The translations under genes were made by a program, and so were the position numbers. Under the pieces are notes generated by a model that did no database searches, had not been told where the DNA came from, and saw only the letters and a list, made by a program, of their open reading frames with translations. Positions 50,850 through 59,801 of a DNA stretch of 64,000 nucleotides are shown in pieces. Position 1 is the stretch's first letter. Each line of letters opens with the position of its first letter. The stretch is from Bacillus carboniphilus (GTDB taxonomy: Bacteria; Bacillota; Bacilli; Bacillales; JC228): assembly GCF_039522365.1 (NCBI RefSeq), contig NZ_BAAADJ010000011.1:57432-121431 (forward strand), read 5' to 3'.

Positions 50850-52689
50850 TGTTCTTCACATCCTGCTTTTGCTGCAAATATTCCTCTAAACAATTTTTAA
50901 TTTCATAGAAATGATGTGACTTTACTCCTGCTAACCTCTGTACTTTCCATAACATCACCTGATCATCTTCATGTAACATCTTGTCAATCGTCTTACAACA
51001 GCGGCGAATTTGAAATTGTTGAACAGTCTCGGTAATTTCCGATAGTAACTTTTCAGTTTTCGGTAGCTTCTCTAAATGTCGTTCTAAATTAGCTGAAATT
51101 CCAAGTCGTTTACCGAGCAAAGGCTTTGTGATACGGACTGCCTTTTCTAAATTTAGCAGCTCTTTATATAGTTTTTTTATTTTGGCTACATACTTTTGAT
51201 CACGCTTAGGCCAATTAACAACTTTTGTAGGTTCTTGTTTCCTTTGCTTAGATGGCAATACATTCATTAACCAGTCTTTATCATGGCGGTATAAGTAAAT
51301 ATATTGCTTTTTACATTTTGCTCGTATAGCAGTACGAGATAACTGTGGAAATTGCTTTATCATCTCTAAAATCTCATGCTTGTACTGATCTATTAGTTGT
51401 CGATTGCTTACTGGCATTATTTTAGTTATTTCGACATTTTCCGATAAATACCTTTTTACAGTTTTAGAATCCACACCAATTTCTTTAGCAATTGCTCTTA
51501 TACTTAATCCTTCTTTAACTAATTGCTGCAACTTCTCTAGCCATACATGTCCAAATTTTTTTACTCTTCCTATACGCATACGGTCATATGATGATTGATC
51601 AGGACCTTTTCGGGAATAAATAAGCCCACAAGAGCATGAAAAAGTTCCAATTGGACTATTTGTTTTAAAATCCTTTGATACTTCAACATTTGAGATAACT
51701 AGCTTTTGATAATGCGATGCTGCCCGATTTAAACACGGGAAGGGACCTTCACCAAAAGGACCTTTATCTTCTTGTAAGTCTATTAAGTCATCGACATCTT
51801 GCTCTAAAACATATAACAATAACAGATGCCGAAAAGGATGTACATGACGCTTAAGGTTTCGAGTAATCACTTTTAGCCAACTATATTCATCCCTAACATC
51901 CAATACACTTTTGTATTGCGCTAGAAAATTAGTAGGTATTTTATTCTGAACTCTGGAATAAAGCTCTTTTTGCCGGATACGATTCGATGACGTAACTAAT
52001 TCTAACTCTCTTAATAAGCCTCGATATTTCAGGTGAATATCTTGTCGTGACACTATATGTAACGGCTGCTGCAATATTTTATATGCTTGCTTAGCTAAAT
52101 GAATTTTGATTTCTACAAAAGGCTCAACTTCGTAAATATCCGATAATTCCATATGTTCTATATTAAATCGTATATATTCAATTCTACTCGCTATATTCCG
52201 TTTTACTGGGTATTTTTTTAATGGAACTTCATGATGTGGGCAATAATCTATTCCTTGTAGCTGATGCTCACGGTGAATATATGGTTCACCATACTGTTCC
52301 CTATCTGTTTTTGCACATAACGCACAATAATACAGACCATACTTTCTACAAATACTACCAGCAACTATTCCTAATCTTGTATACAAACCTTGTCCATCCT
52401 CTTTAACATCTTGTAAAACTTCTAGCTGGCGCTCTTTAGAAAGGAACATAGCATAGTAAGGATAGATTGTATGATTTGCCAATAGACTCTCAATCGAGTA
52501 TTGAGAGCCTAAATTTTTTGATAAAATAGAAAAATGACTACCAATCTCCACACTCGGTATTACAGAACGACTGTCAAACAACTCCTCCAACGTATCCTTA
52601 CAATCAAGATTTCCACTATAAAAGTGATAACGTGCTATAGAAGAATATAACAACTCATCTGGATATAGATTCGGAAAAAACGGTAGCAT
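50830..52689 (-). CDS. tnsD: Tn7-like target-selector TnsD (TniQ family)
   Basis: 619-residue DNA-binding protein that in Tn7 recognises the attachment site and recruits TnsC. The N-terminal TniQ domain starts FFPNLYPDELLYSSIARYH and has a zinc finger C122-x2-C125 ... C150-x2-H153. The C-terminal TnsD-type half contains FLAQYKSVLDVRDEYSWLK, a CSCG knuckle and a helix-turn-helix (LSIRAIAKEIGVDSKTVKRYL, near 400). The frame is intact. GGAGG lies ten bases before ATG 52689. A TTGACA stands upstream on the minus strand, so it may have its own promoter, as no tnsC precedes it. Confidence 0.85.
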   Translation of the reverse strand: MLPFFPNLYPDELLYSSIARYHFYSGNLDCKDTLEELFDSRSVIPSVEIGSHFSILSKNLGSQYSIESLLANHTIYPYYAMFLSKERQLEVLQDVKEDGQGLYTRLGIVAGSICRKYGLYYCALCAKTDREQYGEPYIHREHQLQGIDYCPHHEVPLKKYPVKRNIASRIEYIRFNIEHMELSDIYEVEPFVEIKIHLAKQAYKILQQPLHIVSRQDIHLKYRGLLRELELVTSSNRIRQKELYSRVQNKIPTNFLAQYKSVLDVRDEYSWLKVITRNLKRHVHPFRHLLLLYVLEQDVDDLIDLQEDKGPFGEGPFPCLNRAASHYQKLVISNVEVSKDFKTNSPIGTFSCSCGLIYSRKGPDQSSYDRMRIGRVKKFGHVWLEKLQQLVKEGLSIRAIAKEIGVDSKTVKRYLSENVEITKIMPVSNRQLIDQYKHEILEMIKQFPQLSRTAIRAKCKKQYIYLYRHDKDWLMNVLPSKQRKQEPTKVVNWPKRDQKYVAKIKKLYKELLNLEKAVRITKPLLGKRLGISANLERHLEKLPKTEKLLSEITETVQQFQIRRCCKTIDKMLHEDDQVMLWKVQRLAGVKSHHFYEIKNCLEEYLQQKQDVKNNEQSTS

Positions 52690-52859
52690 TACTTAATGTC
52701 CTCCAACTAATTGACTTACTACTATACTGTCAAATCAACTAGAATTTTAGACATTATGTATGTTTTAATGGGTTCTATTAAGTGGTGGAAAATTCAACTT
52801 CAATCCAAACAGGTTTTCAGAAATAAAACACACTATTATTAGTTAATGGGGGCGATTGA
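52690..52859. promoter_or_regulatory. Divergent promoter region of tnsD and the broken HEPN-like gene
   Basis: 170 AT-rich bases. On the minus strand TTGACA with GTATAGT downstream lies about 45 bases before tnsD. I find no trace of tnsC coding sequence and no AAAGTTTGAT repeat in either direction. Confidence 0.4.
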
Positions 52860-53652
52860 ATGAAATATCTCATGTTAGGAATAGAACATCAAACTGATAA
52901 AGGTTTTGGAATTAACGCTGAAGCTTTTAAAAAATCGGCTGACTTTTTAGTTGAATCTGAAGAGTTTATTACTGACTTTATTCCTCAAAAACATATGCCA
53001 ATCTTTTTTTTATACAGGCATTCAATTGAGCTGTTCTTAAAATCTATGATTGTTATTTTTCATAGTGAGTTATCACTACCTTTCCCAACTAGAAAACCAC
53101 AAATCTTAACTGAAGAAGGTAAATGGAGAGACTTAGATAGTTGTCACTGGATAGATACCCTGTTTTAGTATTGGTCAAAAATTTTAACCGAACAAAAGAA
53201 AAAATTAGAAGAGGAAGCCCCTAAAGGTAGTTGGATGTTGCATCCCGAATTGGAAGAGAATATAAAGGTAATTGCCAGTTACGATAAAGATAGTACCTTT
53301 TTTAGGTATCCATTCACAAAAAGAGACCCTTCTCTGGATCAAAAAAAATATTCAATGAAAAAAGTAAATAACTTTAAGGATATAATAAATTCAGAAAATC
53401 AAGGAAAAGGAAGCTTTACCATGATTCTTAAAGATGAGGATGAAAATATATCGTCAGTTTACTCACTTGATGAAAATGTAATGTCAAGTGAATTAGTTAT
53501 ATTTAAAGAGACTTCAGACATTTTGTCTAATTACCACATAATGACAAGAATGACATTATGCCAAGGGTTTTAAATTAGCTAATTTGCAACTTACCAACTG
53601 GATTGATGCTTCAACAATGATGGATCGCTTTTTCACTAACGGGCATCTTTAA
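52860..53652 (+). pseudogene. Broken HEPN-like gene (in-frame stop and frameshift)
   Basis: The frame from ATG 52860 is cut by TAG at 53166-53168 and continues in the same frame to TAA at 53571-53573. If one T of the TTTT run at about 53568-53571 is removed, it continues as GFKLANLQLTNWIDAST and so on to TAA 53650-53652, giving about 263 residues. The stretch FFLYRHSIELFLKSM near residue 50 looks like a HEPN helix of the type found in defence and toxin proteins. AT-rich and placed between tnsD and RNase J, it is probably transposon cargo in decay. Family assignment is weak; the two lesions are read directly. Confidence 0.7.
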
Positions 53653-53670
53653 TACAATAATGAACAAAAA

Positions 53671-53730
53671 TAAAAAGCCTAAAATACCAAAGTTTTTTAT
53701 ACACCACTTGCATATTTTTAGGCTTTTTTA
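53671..53730 (-). terminator. Terminator of the RNase J gene
   Basis: TAAAAAGCCTAAAATA and TATTTTTAGGCTTTTTTA form a stem (one mismatch) around a 25-base loop; the arms supply their own T runs. Confidence 0.7.
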
Positions 53731-53817
53731 TATTGAGAAAAGTATCTGACGTTACCAGCATTTTTTCATTACCAAATACACATGATTTAATCTAGTGTAT
53801 TTAAAAAAGCATTACTC

Positions 53818-55491
53818 TTACCTTCTCGTTTCCATTATCACTGGAATGATCATTGGCCGTCTTCTAGTTTCTTTGAATATGTAGGGTTCTACTTGATCTA
53901 TTATCGATTTCTTCATGTCTCCCCATTGTGTTTTACCCGTATTTAAAGAAAGCTCAATATCGGACATTACTATGTTTTTAATCTTATTTAACAACTGCTC
54001 TGACTCTCTCATAAAAACAAAACCTCTTGTAATAATTTCAGGGCCAGAGACAATTTTTTTATTTTTAAAATCAATTGTCACAATGGTTAGTAATATACCA
54101 GATTCTGATAAAGTTCTCCGGTCTCTAATAACTATGGCTCCTACATCCCCAATTCCTTCTCCATCGACGTACACAGGATTTGCAGGTATAGTTTCAGCTA
54201 TTTCAGCACTATAGTGGTTAATTTCGAGAATTTGTCCATTATCAATGATAAAAGTATTATTTGACTCAACACCACATTCCTCTGCGAGTTCAGCATGTTG
54301 TCTTAGCATCCTATACTCACCGTGGATAGGGATAAAATATTTAGGTTTCAATAAACGAAGCATGAGTTTCAATTCTTCTTGTGCACCATGTCCTGATGTG
54401 TGTATATCTTTAAGTTTATGATGGATTACTTTGGCTCCAGCTCGGCTAAGTTGATCTATAATTTTGTTTATACTTAGGGTATTTCCGGGGATAGGTGAAG
54501 AGGAAAAAATCACCGTATCCTCTTTTTTTATACTCAGTTCTGGATGTCTATTACTCGCAATCCTTGATAAGGCTGCAAAAGGTTCCCCTTGACTTCCTGT
54601 ACAGATGATAAGAAGTTGATCATCTTCATAATTTTTAATTTCAGAAGGATCAATTAAAGTATCTTCAGGTACGTCTAAATACCCTAACTTTTGTCCGATT
54701 CTAACTGTTTTTAATAAACTTCTACCAAGAATCACAATTTTTCTCTTTTGAAGAATAGCAGCTTCAATTGCCTGTTTGAAACGAAATAAATTTGAGGCAA
54801 AGGTAGCAAATATAATTCTCCCAGTATATTGCTTGAAAAGTTCCCTAATCGTTTGACTAATCCGTTTTTCTGATAAGGAATAACCAGGGATTTCACTATT
54901 AGTGCTGTCCGATAGTAAACAAATGACACCTTCATCGCCTATCTTGGCAATCTTTGAAATGTTGGCTGGATGACCAATTGGAGTTAAATCGAATTTAAAA
55001 TCTCCCGTATGTACAACATTTCCATAGGGGGTTTTTATTACTACCCCAAATGAATCCGGAACACTATGGGTAGTCCTAAAAAAATCAACACTCAATTTAT
55101 TAAAGGTAACGACCTTATCTTCCTCAAGTTCATATAGAATTGCTTGATTTAATAGTCCATGTTCTTTTAATTTTTCTTTAATCAATTCTAAAGCGAACTT
55201 GCCTGCATAGATGGGAATATTGACTTCTTTAAGTAAAAAAGGAATGCTCCCAATGTGATCCTCATGACCATGTGTGATAAATAAGCCTTTTAACTTTTCC
55301 TTATTTTTTACTAGAAATGAAAAATCCGGAATTACATAATCAATGCCTAGTAAATCATCCTCTGGGAACTTTATCCCAGAATCAATGAGTAGAATTTCGT
55401 CCTCATAACGAACAACATAGGAATTTTTCCCGATTTCCCCTAAGCCACCAAGTGCAAATATGTTTATACTCTGATTTTTTATCGTATTCAT
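53818..55491 (-). CDS. Ribonuclease J (J1-like accessory paralogue)
   Basis: Metallo-beta-lactamase ribonuclease with 5'-3' exonuclease and endonuclease activity in mRNA turnover. 557 residues, equal to B. subtilis RNase J1 (555). Zinc motif THGHEDHIG near residue 74, FRTTHSVPDS, VHTGDFKFD, the beta-CASP blocks LSDSTNSE, FATFASNLFR, CTGSQGEP and SSPIPGN, and HTSGHGAQEE; C-terminus RRRPMIIPVIME. ATG 55491 follows GGAGTAGG. The housekeeping rnjA normally sits next to rpoY (ykzG), which is absent, so I take this as a second J1-type copy. Its 3' end faces the Tn7-like element. Confidence 0.9.
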   Translation of the reverse strand: MNTIKNQSINIFALGGLGEIGKNSYVVRYEDEILLIDSGIKFPEDDLLGIDYVIPDFSFLVKNKEKLKGLFITHGHEDHIGSIPFLLKEVNIPIYAGKFALELIKEKLKEHGLLNQAILYELEEDKVVTFNKLSVDFFRTTHSVPDSFGVVIKTPYGNVVHTGDFKFDLTPIGHPANISKIAKIGDEGVICLLSDSTNSEIPGYSLSEKRISQTIRELFKQYTGRIIFATFASNLFRFKQAIEAAILQKRKIVILGRSLLKTVRIGQKLGYLDVPEDTLIDPSEIKNYEDDQLLIICTGSQGEPFAALSRIASNRHPELSIKKEDTVIFSSSPIPGNTLSINKIIDQLSRAGAKVIHHKLKDIHTSGHGAQEELKLMLRLLKPKYFIPIHGEYRMLRQHAELAEECGVESNNTFIIDNGQILEINHYSAEIAETIPANPVYVDGEGIGDVGAIVIRDRRTLSESGILLTIVTIDFKNKKIVSGPEIITRGFVFMRESEQLLNKIKNIVMSDIELSLNTGKTQWGDMKKSIIDQVEPYIFKETRRRPMIIPVIMETRR

Positions 55492-55594
55492 ATACCTACT
55501 CCATTCCCTTGCTATATGGTACATTTTAACATAGATAAGAAAGCGGATTAAAATCATGGGGTCAAAAAAGTAATTTTCAATAGGGAGGTTTAAG

Positions 55595-55795
55595 ATGGTC
55601 ATTCAAAAAAACATGTCCCCTAAAGCGATTGTCGGAATTTGGGAACAAACAGGAAAAGTATTTGAAAAGTTTAGAGTCCCTTTGAATGAAGAAAAGTTGG
55701 AGGACTTACTCAGTCCGGAACATCTGGCGAGTATTCTTTTCGAATTAAATCATTTAGTAGGTAGTTCTAAAGGAACTTGTATTGAAGGTGGCTGA
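55595..55795 (+). CDS. Unknown 66-residue protein
   Basis: Short frame with GGGAGG nine bases before ATG 55595. It begins MVIQKNMSPKAIVGIWEQ, is amphipathic and helical in the middle, and ends CIEGG. I do not recognise a family. It diverges from the RNase J gene with 103 bases between starts. The strong ribosome site supports it being real. Confidence 0.6.
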   Translation: MVIQKNMSPKAIVGIWEQTGKVFEKFRVPLNEEKLEDLLSPEHLASILFELNHLVGSSKGTCIEGG

Positions 55796-55864
55796 CAGCT
55801 TAATTCTTATAAAGAGTAGGTTACTCTAAAATTCAACAAATACAATATTGCATGGAATTCTTGC

Positions 55865-55870
55865 TATAAT
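55865..55870 (+). promoter_or_regulatory. Extended -10 promoter of the MFS carrier gene
   Basis: TGCTATAAT (TATAAT at 55865-55870) gives an extended -10 box; the -35 region is poor. It lies 28 bases before the TTG start, so the untranslated leader would be short. Confidence 0.5.
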
Positions 55871-55897
55871 GGATGGATGAATGAGAGGAGGAGTCCT

Positions 55898-57175
55898 TTG
55901 AACAGTCTAGAAAAATATATGCAGAAAACAGTTCGTACACCATTCTACTACGGTTGGGTTATCGTAATGATGGGGGCTCTAGGAGTCTTCTTTTCTGGTC
56001 CAGGACAAACTTATTCTAATGCCGTCTTTATTGATTACTACCTTGTTGACTTTGGCTGGAGTCGTTCCGTTATTTCTTCTATATATTCAATTGCTACCCT
56101 CTTAGCAGGATTGTTAATGATCATAATAGGACGTTATATTGATAAGTATGGGCAAAGATTTGCAATGGTAGTTGTTGCAACAGCATTAGCACTTTCATGT
56201 TTTTGGAACAGTATGGTAACCAATAGAGTTATGTTGTTCATCGGCTTTTTTCTAATCCGGCTTTTTGGGCAAGGATCGATGACATTAGTTCCGAATACTC
56301 TTATTCCTCAGTGGTTCATAAAAAAAAGAGGAAGAGCTTTTAGTTTAATGGCAATCGGGGGATTTTTAAGTTCTGCAACTTTTCCAATTATCAATCTATG
56401 GATGATTGAAGAGTGGGGCTGGCAACATACTTGGAGGATATGGGGGGTTCTACTCCTAGTCATATTTGTTCCATTAGCATTCTTCCTGGTAAGAAACAAG
56501 CCGGAGGATATTGGATTACTTCCTGATAATCAGTCTTTGCCTAAAATATACCCTACTAGCAATATCAATGTTGAGCTTGAAGAAAATTGGACATTAGCTG
56601 AGGCAAAGAGGACCAAAACCTTTTGGTTTTTACTTTTCTGTGTGAGTATCCCTGCTATGGTGAACACGGGGTTAACGTTCCATCTACTATCCATTTTTAC
56701 AGAGAATCAGCTGTCACCAGCACTTGCTGCAACAACTTTAAGTTTAATGGCAGTGGTAGGATTTCCAGTGACGCTTGTTGCAGGTTTTATTCTGGATAAA
56801 ATACAAGCAAACTATATGTTGTGTATTACATTTATAGGTCAAATATTGTTCTTGTTACTATTACTTTTTACAGATTCTTTTGTATTGGCCATTACATTTG
56901 GGATCCTTTGGGGGTTTGTAGGGGGAATAGAGCGGATTGTCTTAAATGTGATATGGCCAAATTTCTTCGGAAGAAAATACATAGGTAGTATTAAAGGCTT
57001 ATCTATGGCAGTCATGGTCATTGGATCAGCATTTGGTCCTTTACCCTTTGGAGTCTTTTATGATCTCTTTGGAGGGTATAATGAAATTATACTCATTATG
57101 ATTTTATTTCCGACTTTAGGAGCCGTAGCCGCATTATTAGCTAAAAAGCCTACAACACCACAGAAAATAGTATAA
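55898..57175 (+). CDS. MFS transporter, oxalate/formate antiporter-like
   Basis: Secondary carrier of the major facilitator superfamily, 425 residues, 12 segments. The start YYGWVIVMMGALGVFFSGPGQTYSNAVF and the DFGWSR element after TM1 are typical of OFA-type and related monocarboxylate carriers; RYIDKYGQR is motif A. TTG 55898 stands six bases behind AGGAGG; ATG 55877 has no site before it and lies within the promoter. Substrate cannot be told. A strong terminator follows. Confidence 0.83.
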   Translation: MNSLEKYMQKTVRTPFYYGWVIVMMGALGVFFSGPGQTYSNAVFIDYYLVDFGWSRSVISSIYSIATLLAGLLMIIIGRYIDKYGQRFAMVVVATALALSCFWNSMVTNRVMLFIGFFLIRLFGQGSMTLVPNTLIPQWFIKKRGRAFSLMAIGGFLSSATFPIINLWMIEEWGWQHTWRIWGVLLLVIFVPLAFFLVRNKPEDIGLLPDNQSLPKIYPTSNINVELEENWTLAEAKRTKTFWFLLFCVSIPAMVNTGLTFHLLSIFTENQLSPALAATTLSLMAVVGFPVTLVAGFILDKIQANYMLCITFIGQILFLLLLLFTDSFVLAITFGILWGFVGGIERIVLNVIWPNFFGRKYIGSIKGLSMAVMVIGSAFGPLPFGVFYDLFGGYNEIILIMILFPTLGAVAALLAKKPTTPQKIV

Positions 57176-57189
57176 GAAAATACTGTATA

Positions 57190-57236
57190 CCTCTTGATTC
57201 AAATTTCTTAATTAAGAACGAATCAAGAGGTTTTTC
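57190..57236 (+). terminator. Terminator of the MFS carrier gene
   Basis: CCTCTTGATTC and GAATCAAGAGG perfect arms around a 19-base loop that itself contains TTCTTAATTAAGAA, then TTTTTC. Confidence 0.9.
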
Positions 57237-57317
57237 TATTGGTATAGGCAGTTTTTTCTTCTTATGGAATCCCTTAAGGTGACACACACTACTAGCGACT
57301 ATAAAGGGGGATTTTAC

Positions 57318-58766
57318 ATGGAGAATCAAACCTATTTACAATCTTGGTTTGGAAATATAAAAGACGATATATTATCTGGCATCGTGGTGGCACTTGCCTT
57401 AATTCCAGAAGCCATTGCTTTTTCAATAATAGCTGGTGTCGATCCTATGGTCGGTCTTTATGCTTCGTTTACAATATCGGTAACCATTGCATTTATTGGG
57501 GGTCGTCCCGGTATGATTTCGGCTGCCACTGGTGCGATGGCACTTTTATTTATAGAATTAGTTGCTGAACACGGACTTCAATATTTACTAGCCGCCACAA
57601 TTTTAACGGGGGTATTACAAATACTATTCGGTGTATTTAAACTAGCAAGGTACATGCGCTTTATTCCTCGTTCTGTAATGGTAGGCTTTGTGAATGCTTT
57701 GGCCATCCTGATTTTCACATCTCAACTTCAGCATTTTGAAGGTGAGGGTTGGATTATCTTTTTTCTGGTGGGATTGACCTTAGCGATTATTTATCTTTTC
57801 CCTTATTTATTTAAGGCAATTCCCTCTACATTAATAGCCATTATTGCTGTCACGGCTTTAACCATATTTATGGGTTATGGGGTGAGAACAGTAGGGGATA
57901 TGGGAACAATCTCACAGACTCTTCCAGTCTTTTTCCTCCCTGATATTCCACTAACATTTGAAACCTTACAGATTATATTGCCATATTCATTGGCACTTGC
58001 TGTAGTGGGACTATTAGAGTCCCTATTAACAGCTACTATAGTAGATGACATGACTGACACAGGCAGTGAAAAAAATACAGAAGCTAGAGGACAGGGAATT
58101 TCTAATATTGTGGCAGGTTTCTTTGGAGGAATGGCAGGATGTGCTATGATTGGACAATCCGTAATCAATATTAAATCTGGCGGAAGAGGAAGACTTTCTT
58201 CTTTGGTTGCTGGAGTGTTTCTAATGTTTCTAATCGTAGTCTTAGGGGATATCGTCGTTCAAATCCCAATGGCAGCATTGGCAGGGGTTATGATCATGGT
58301 GGCAATCAGCACGTTTGATTGGAACTCCATTCGGACACTTCATTTATTGCCGAGAACGGATGCGATGGTTATGATTGTAACGGTAGTGACGGTAGTGCTT
58401 ACTCATAACTTAGCAATTGGAGTCTTTACTGGAATCCTTTTAAGCGCCATTTTCTTTGTTTCTAAGATTTCTAAGATTCGTGTAGAAAGTGAGCAGGAAG
58501 GAAATAAAAGAATTTATAAGATAAGAGGTGAATTATTCTTTGCATCAGTCACCGAATTATTAACAAAATTTGATTATAAGGAAGATATAAAATCAGTTGA
58601 AATTAACCTGAAGCGGTCTCATATATGGGATGACTCAGCGATTGTAGCAATAGATAAAATTGTTACTAAATTTGAAGAAAATGGAATAGTCGCTGAAGTA
58701 ACAGGACTAAATGAGGCAAGTACAGAGTTGGTAGGAAAATTAGCAAATAAACTAGGGTCACATTAA
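57318..58766 (+). CDS. SulP family anion transporter with STAS domain (copy 1)
   Basis: Membrane carrier of 482 residues for sulphate, bicarbonate or a related anion. SulP features: [21 protein letters not shown] in TM1, [17 protein letters not shown], the [21 protein letters not shown] loop and a C-terminal STAS domain (about 400-480) with [18 protein letters not shown] 57318 follows AAAGGGGG; the frame opens earlier at 57264 without a site. It is followed after 17 bases by a universal stress protein gene. The minus-strand gene at 59802 is a close paralogue. Confidence 0.9.
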   Translation: MENQTYLQSWFGNIKDDILSGIVVALALIPEAIAFSIIAGVDPMVGLYASFTISVTIAFIGGRPGMISAATGAMALLFIELVAEHGLQYLLAATILTGVLQILFGVFKLARYMRFIPRSVMVGFVNALAILIFTSQLQHFEGEGWIIFFLVGLTLAIIYLFPYLFKAIPSTLIAIIAVTALTIFMGYGVRTVGDMGTISQTLPVFFLPDIPLTFETLQIILPYSLALAVVGLLESLLTATIVDDMTDTGSEKNTEARGQGISNIVAGFFGGMAGCAMIGQSVINIKSGGRGRLSSLVAGVFLMFLIVVLGDIVVQIPMAALAGVMIMVAISTFDWNSIRTLHLLPRTDAMVMIVTVVTVVLTHNLAIGVFTGILLSAIFFVSKISKIRVESEQEGNKRIYKIRGELFFASVTELLTKFDYKEDIKSVEINLKRSHIWDDSAIVAIDKIVTKFEENGIVAEVTGLNEASTELVGKLANKLGSH

Positions 58767-58783
58767 CTATAGGAGGTTAGGAT

Positions 58784-59203
58784 ATGTTTAAAAGAATCCT
58801 ATTAGCAACAGACGGATCTGAACATTCTAAACGGGCTGGAGAAAATGCGGTTCATATTGCAAAATGCGGTTCAGATTCAAAGATTGAAGTGGTTTATGTA
58901 GTCGATGCTGATCGAGCAAAATCAGATGTTTTAAGTAACTGGAACTCTGCAGATATAGGCGACAAACGAAAACAACGAATGAAGGAAGTTGAAACAATAG
59001 CCAAGAATGCAGGTGTAACCTATGAACTAAAAATCTTGCATGGAGAACCAGGACCAACCATAGTTGATTACGTGAATAAAAATCAATTTGATCTGGTCGT
59101 AATAGGAAGTAGAGGTTTAAATGCCTTACAAGAATTAGTACTTGGAAGTGTAAGCCACAAAGTAGCGAAGCGAGCTAATTGTCCTGTACTGATAGTAAAA
59201 TAA
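58784..59203 (+). CDS. Universal stress protein (UspA family, copy 1)
   Basis: 139-residue alpha/beta protein with the ATP-binding signature G-x2-G-x9-G-S (GSRGLNALQELVLGSVS, about 113-129) and an N-terminal LLATDGSEHSKRA. Such proteins act as nucleotide-dependent regulators or chaperones. It is co-transcribed with the SulP gene (17-base gap, AGGAGG before ATG), so it may act on that carrier; this link is inferred. A paralogue is encoded at 61567. Confidence 0.92.
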   Translation: MFKRILLATDGSEHSKRAGENAVHIAKCGSDSKIEVVYVVDADRAKSDVLSNWNSADIGDKRKQRMKEVETIAKNAGVTYELKILHGEPGPTIVDYVNKNQFDLVVIGSRGLNALQELVLGSVSHKVAKRANCPVLIVK

Positions 59204-59300
59204 TTTTTTCCATGTATTCAACGAATAATTTGTTAAGGAATAACATTACTACATATTGTAAATATTAAACCTTGTATCAAAAATTAAAGGAGGTTTTAAT

Positions 59301-59714
59301 ATGGTCCAGGTACGTGATGTTATGTCATCAAACGTTGAAAGTTGTTCAAACCAGGATAGCCTTGAAGCTGTTGCCCAAAAGATGAAGTCATTAAATGTAG
59401 GAGCCATTCCGGTTGTGGAAAATGGTCAAGTAGTTGGTATGGTGACAGACCGCGATTTAGTTATTCGAGGAATTACGGGACATGCAGGGAACATATCACA
59501 AGTGGCTTCGCAAAATATTGTTACTGTTGATGCGAACGCATCTTTGGAAGATGCTGCGGCGCTTATGTCCCAGTATCAAGTTCGTCGTCTGCCAGTTGTG
59601 GAAAATGGTCAACTAGTCGGCATTGTTTCACTTGGTGATTTAGCCGTAAGAGACCAATCTAATCAAAGCGCTGGTGGGGCATTAACCCAAATTTCAAAAC
59701 ATAATTTACAGTAG
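59301..59714 (+). CDS. CBS-domain pair protein (YhcV-like)
   Basis: 137 residues, two CBS motifs (about 1-60 and 68-127): VRDVMSSNVESC with IPVVENGQVVGMVTDRDL, and the second with LPVVENGQLVGIVSLGDLAV. CBS pairs bind adenosine nucleotides and sense energy or ionic state. The two halves share the phrase PVVENGQ, which shows their repeat origin. AAAGGAGG precedes ATG 59301. Similar in form to B. subtilis YhcV; no enzyme domain is attached. Terminator follows directly. Confidence 0.9.
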   Translation: MVQVRDVMSSNVESCSNQDSLEAVAQKMKSLNVGAIPVVENGQVVGMVTDRDLVIRGITGHAGNISQVASQNIVTVDANASLEDAAALMSQYQVRRLPVVENGQLVGIVSLGDLAVRDQSNQSAGGALTQISKHNLQ

Positions 59715-59715
59715 T

Positions 59716-59740
59716 AACCCCCTCTAAGGGGTTTTATTTT
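59716..59740 (+). terminator. Terminator of the CBS gene
   Basis: AACCCC and GGGGTT arms with a six-base loop, then TTATTTTTTT. Confidence 0.85.
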
Positions 59741-59769
59741 TTTATAAATCTTTATAAGGGAAAAAGAAA

Positions 59770-59796
59770 AAACCAAATCATATGATTTGGCTTTCC
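59770..59796 (-). terminator. Terminator of SulP copy 2
   Basis: Perfect palindrome CCAAATCA-TATGATTTGG and a long T-rich tail on the minus strand, just past the stop at 59802. Confidence 0.85.
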
Positions 59797-59801
59797 TAAT
59801 T

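Larger units (their letters stand above)
47177..53652 (-). mobile_element. Derelict Tn7-like transposon (left end, cargo nuclease, TnsE, TnsD)
   Basis: From left to right: a Tn7-L-like end, an OLD-type nuclease, TnsE, TnsD and a broken HEPN-like gene. In Tn7 the order from the right end is tnsA-B-C-D-E then cargo then the left end; the order and strand seen here are the same, but tnsA, tnsB, tnsC and a right end are missing from the space between tnsD (52689) and the RNase J gene (53818). The right limit given is the end of the broken gene and is a guess. Without TnsA and TnsB the element cannot move by itself. Confidence 0.75.

Noticed and set aside
52690..53817. Tn7-like right end or tnsC remnant
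   Set aside because: I read both strands for AAAGTTTGAT-like repeats, a terminal ACA followed by CAAGG, and TnsC-like coding, and found none. The right side appears to be deleted.
53818..55491. glmS-type classical Tn7 attachment gene
   Set aside because: The adjacent gene is clearly RNase J; no glutamine-fructose-6-phosphate transaminase motif is present.
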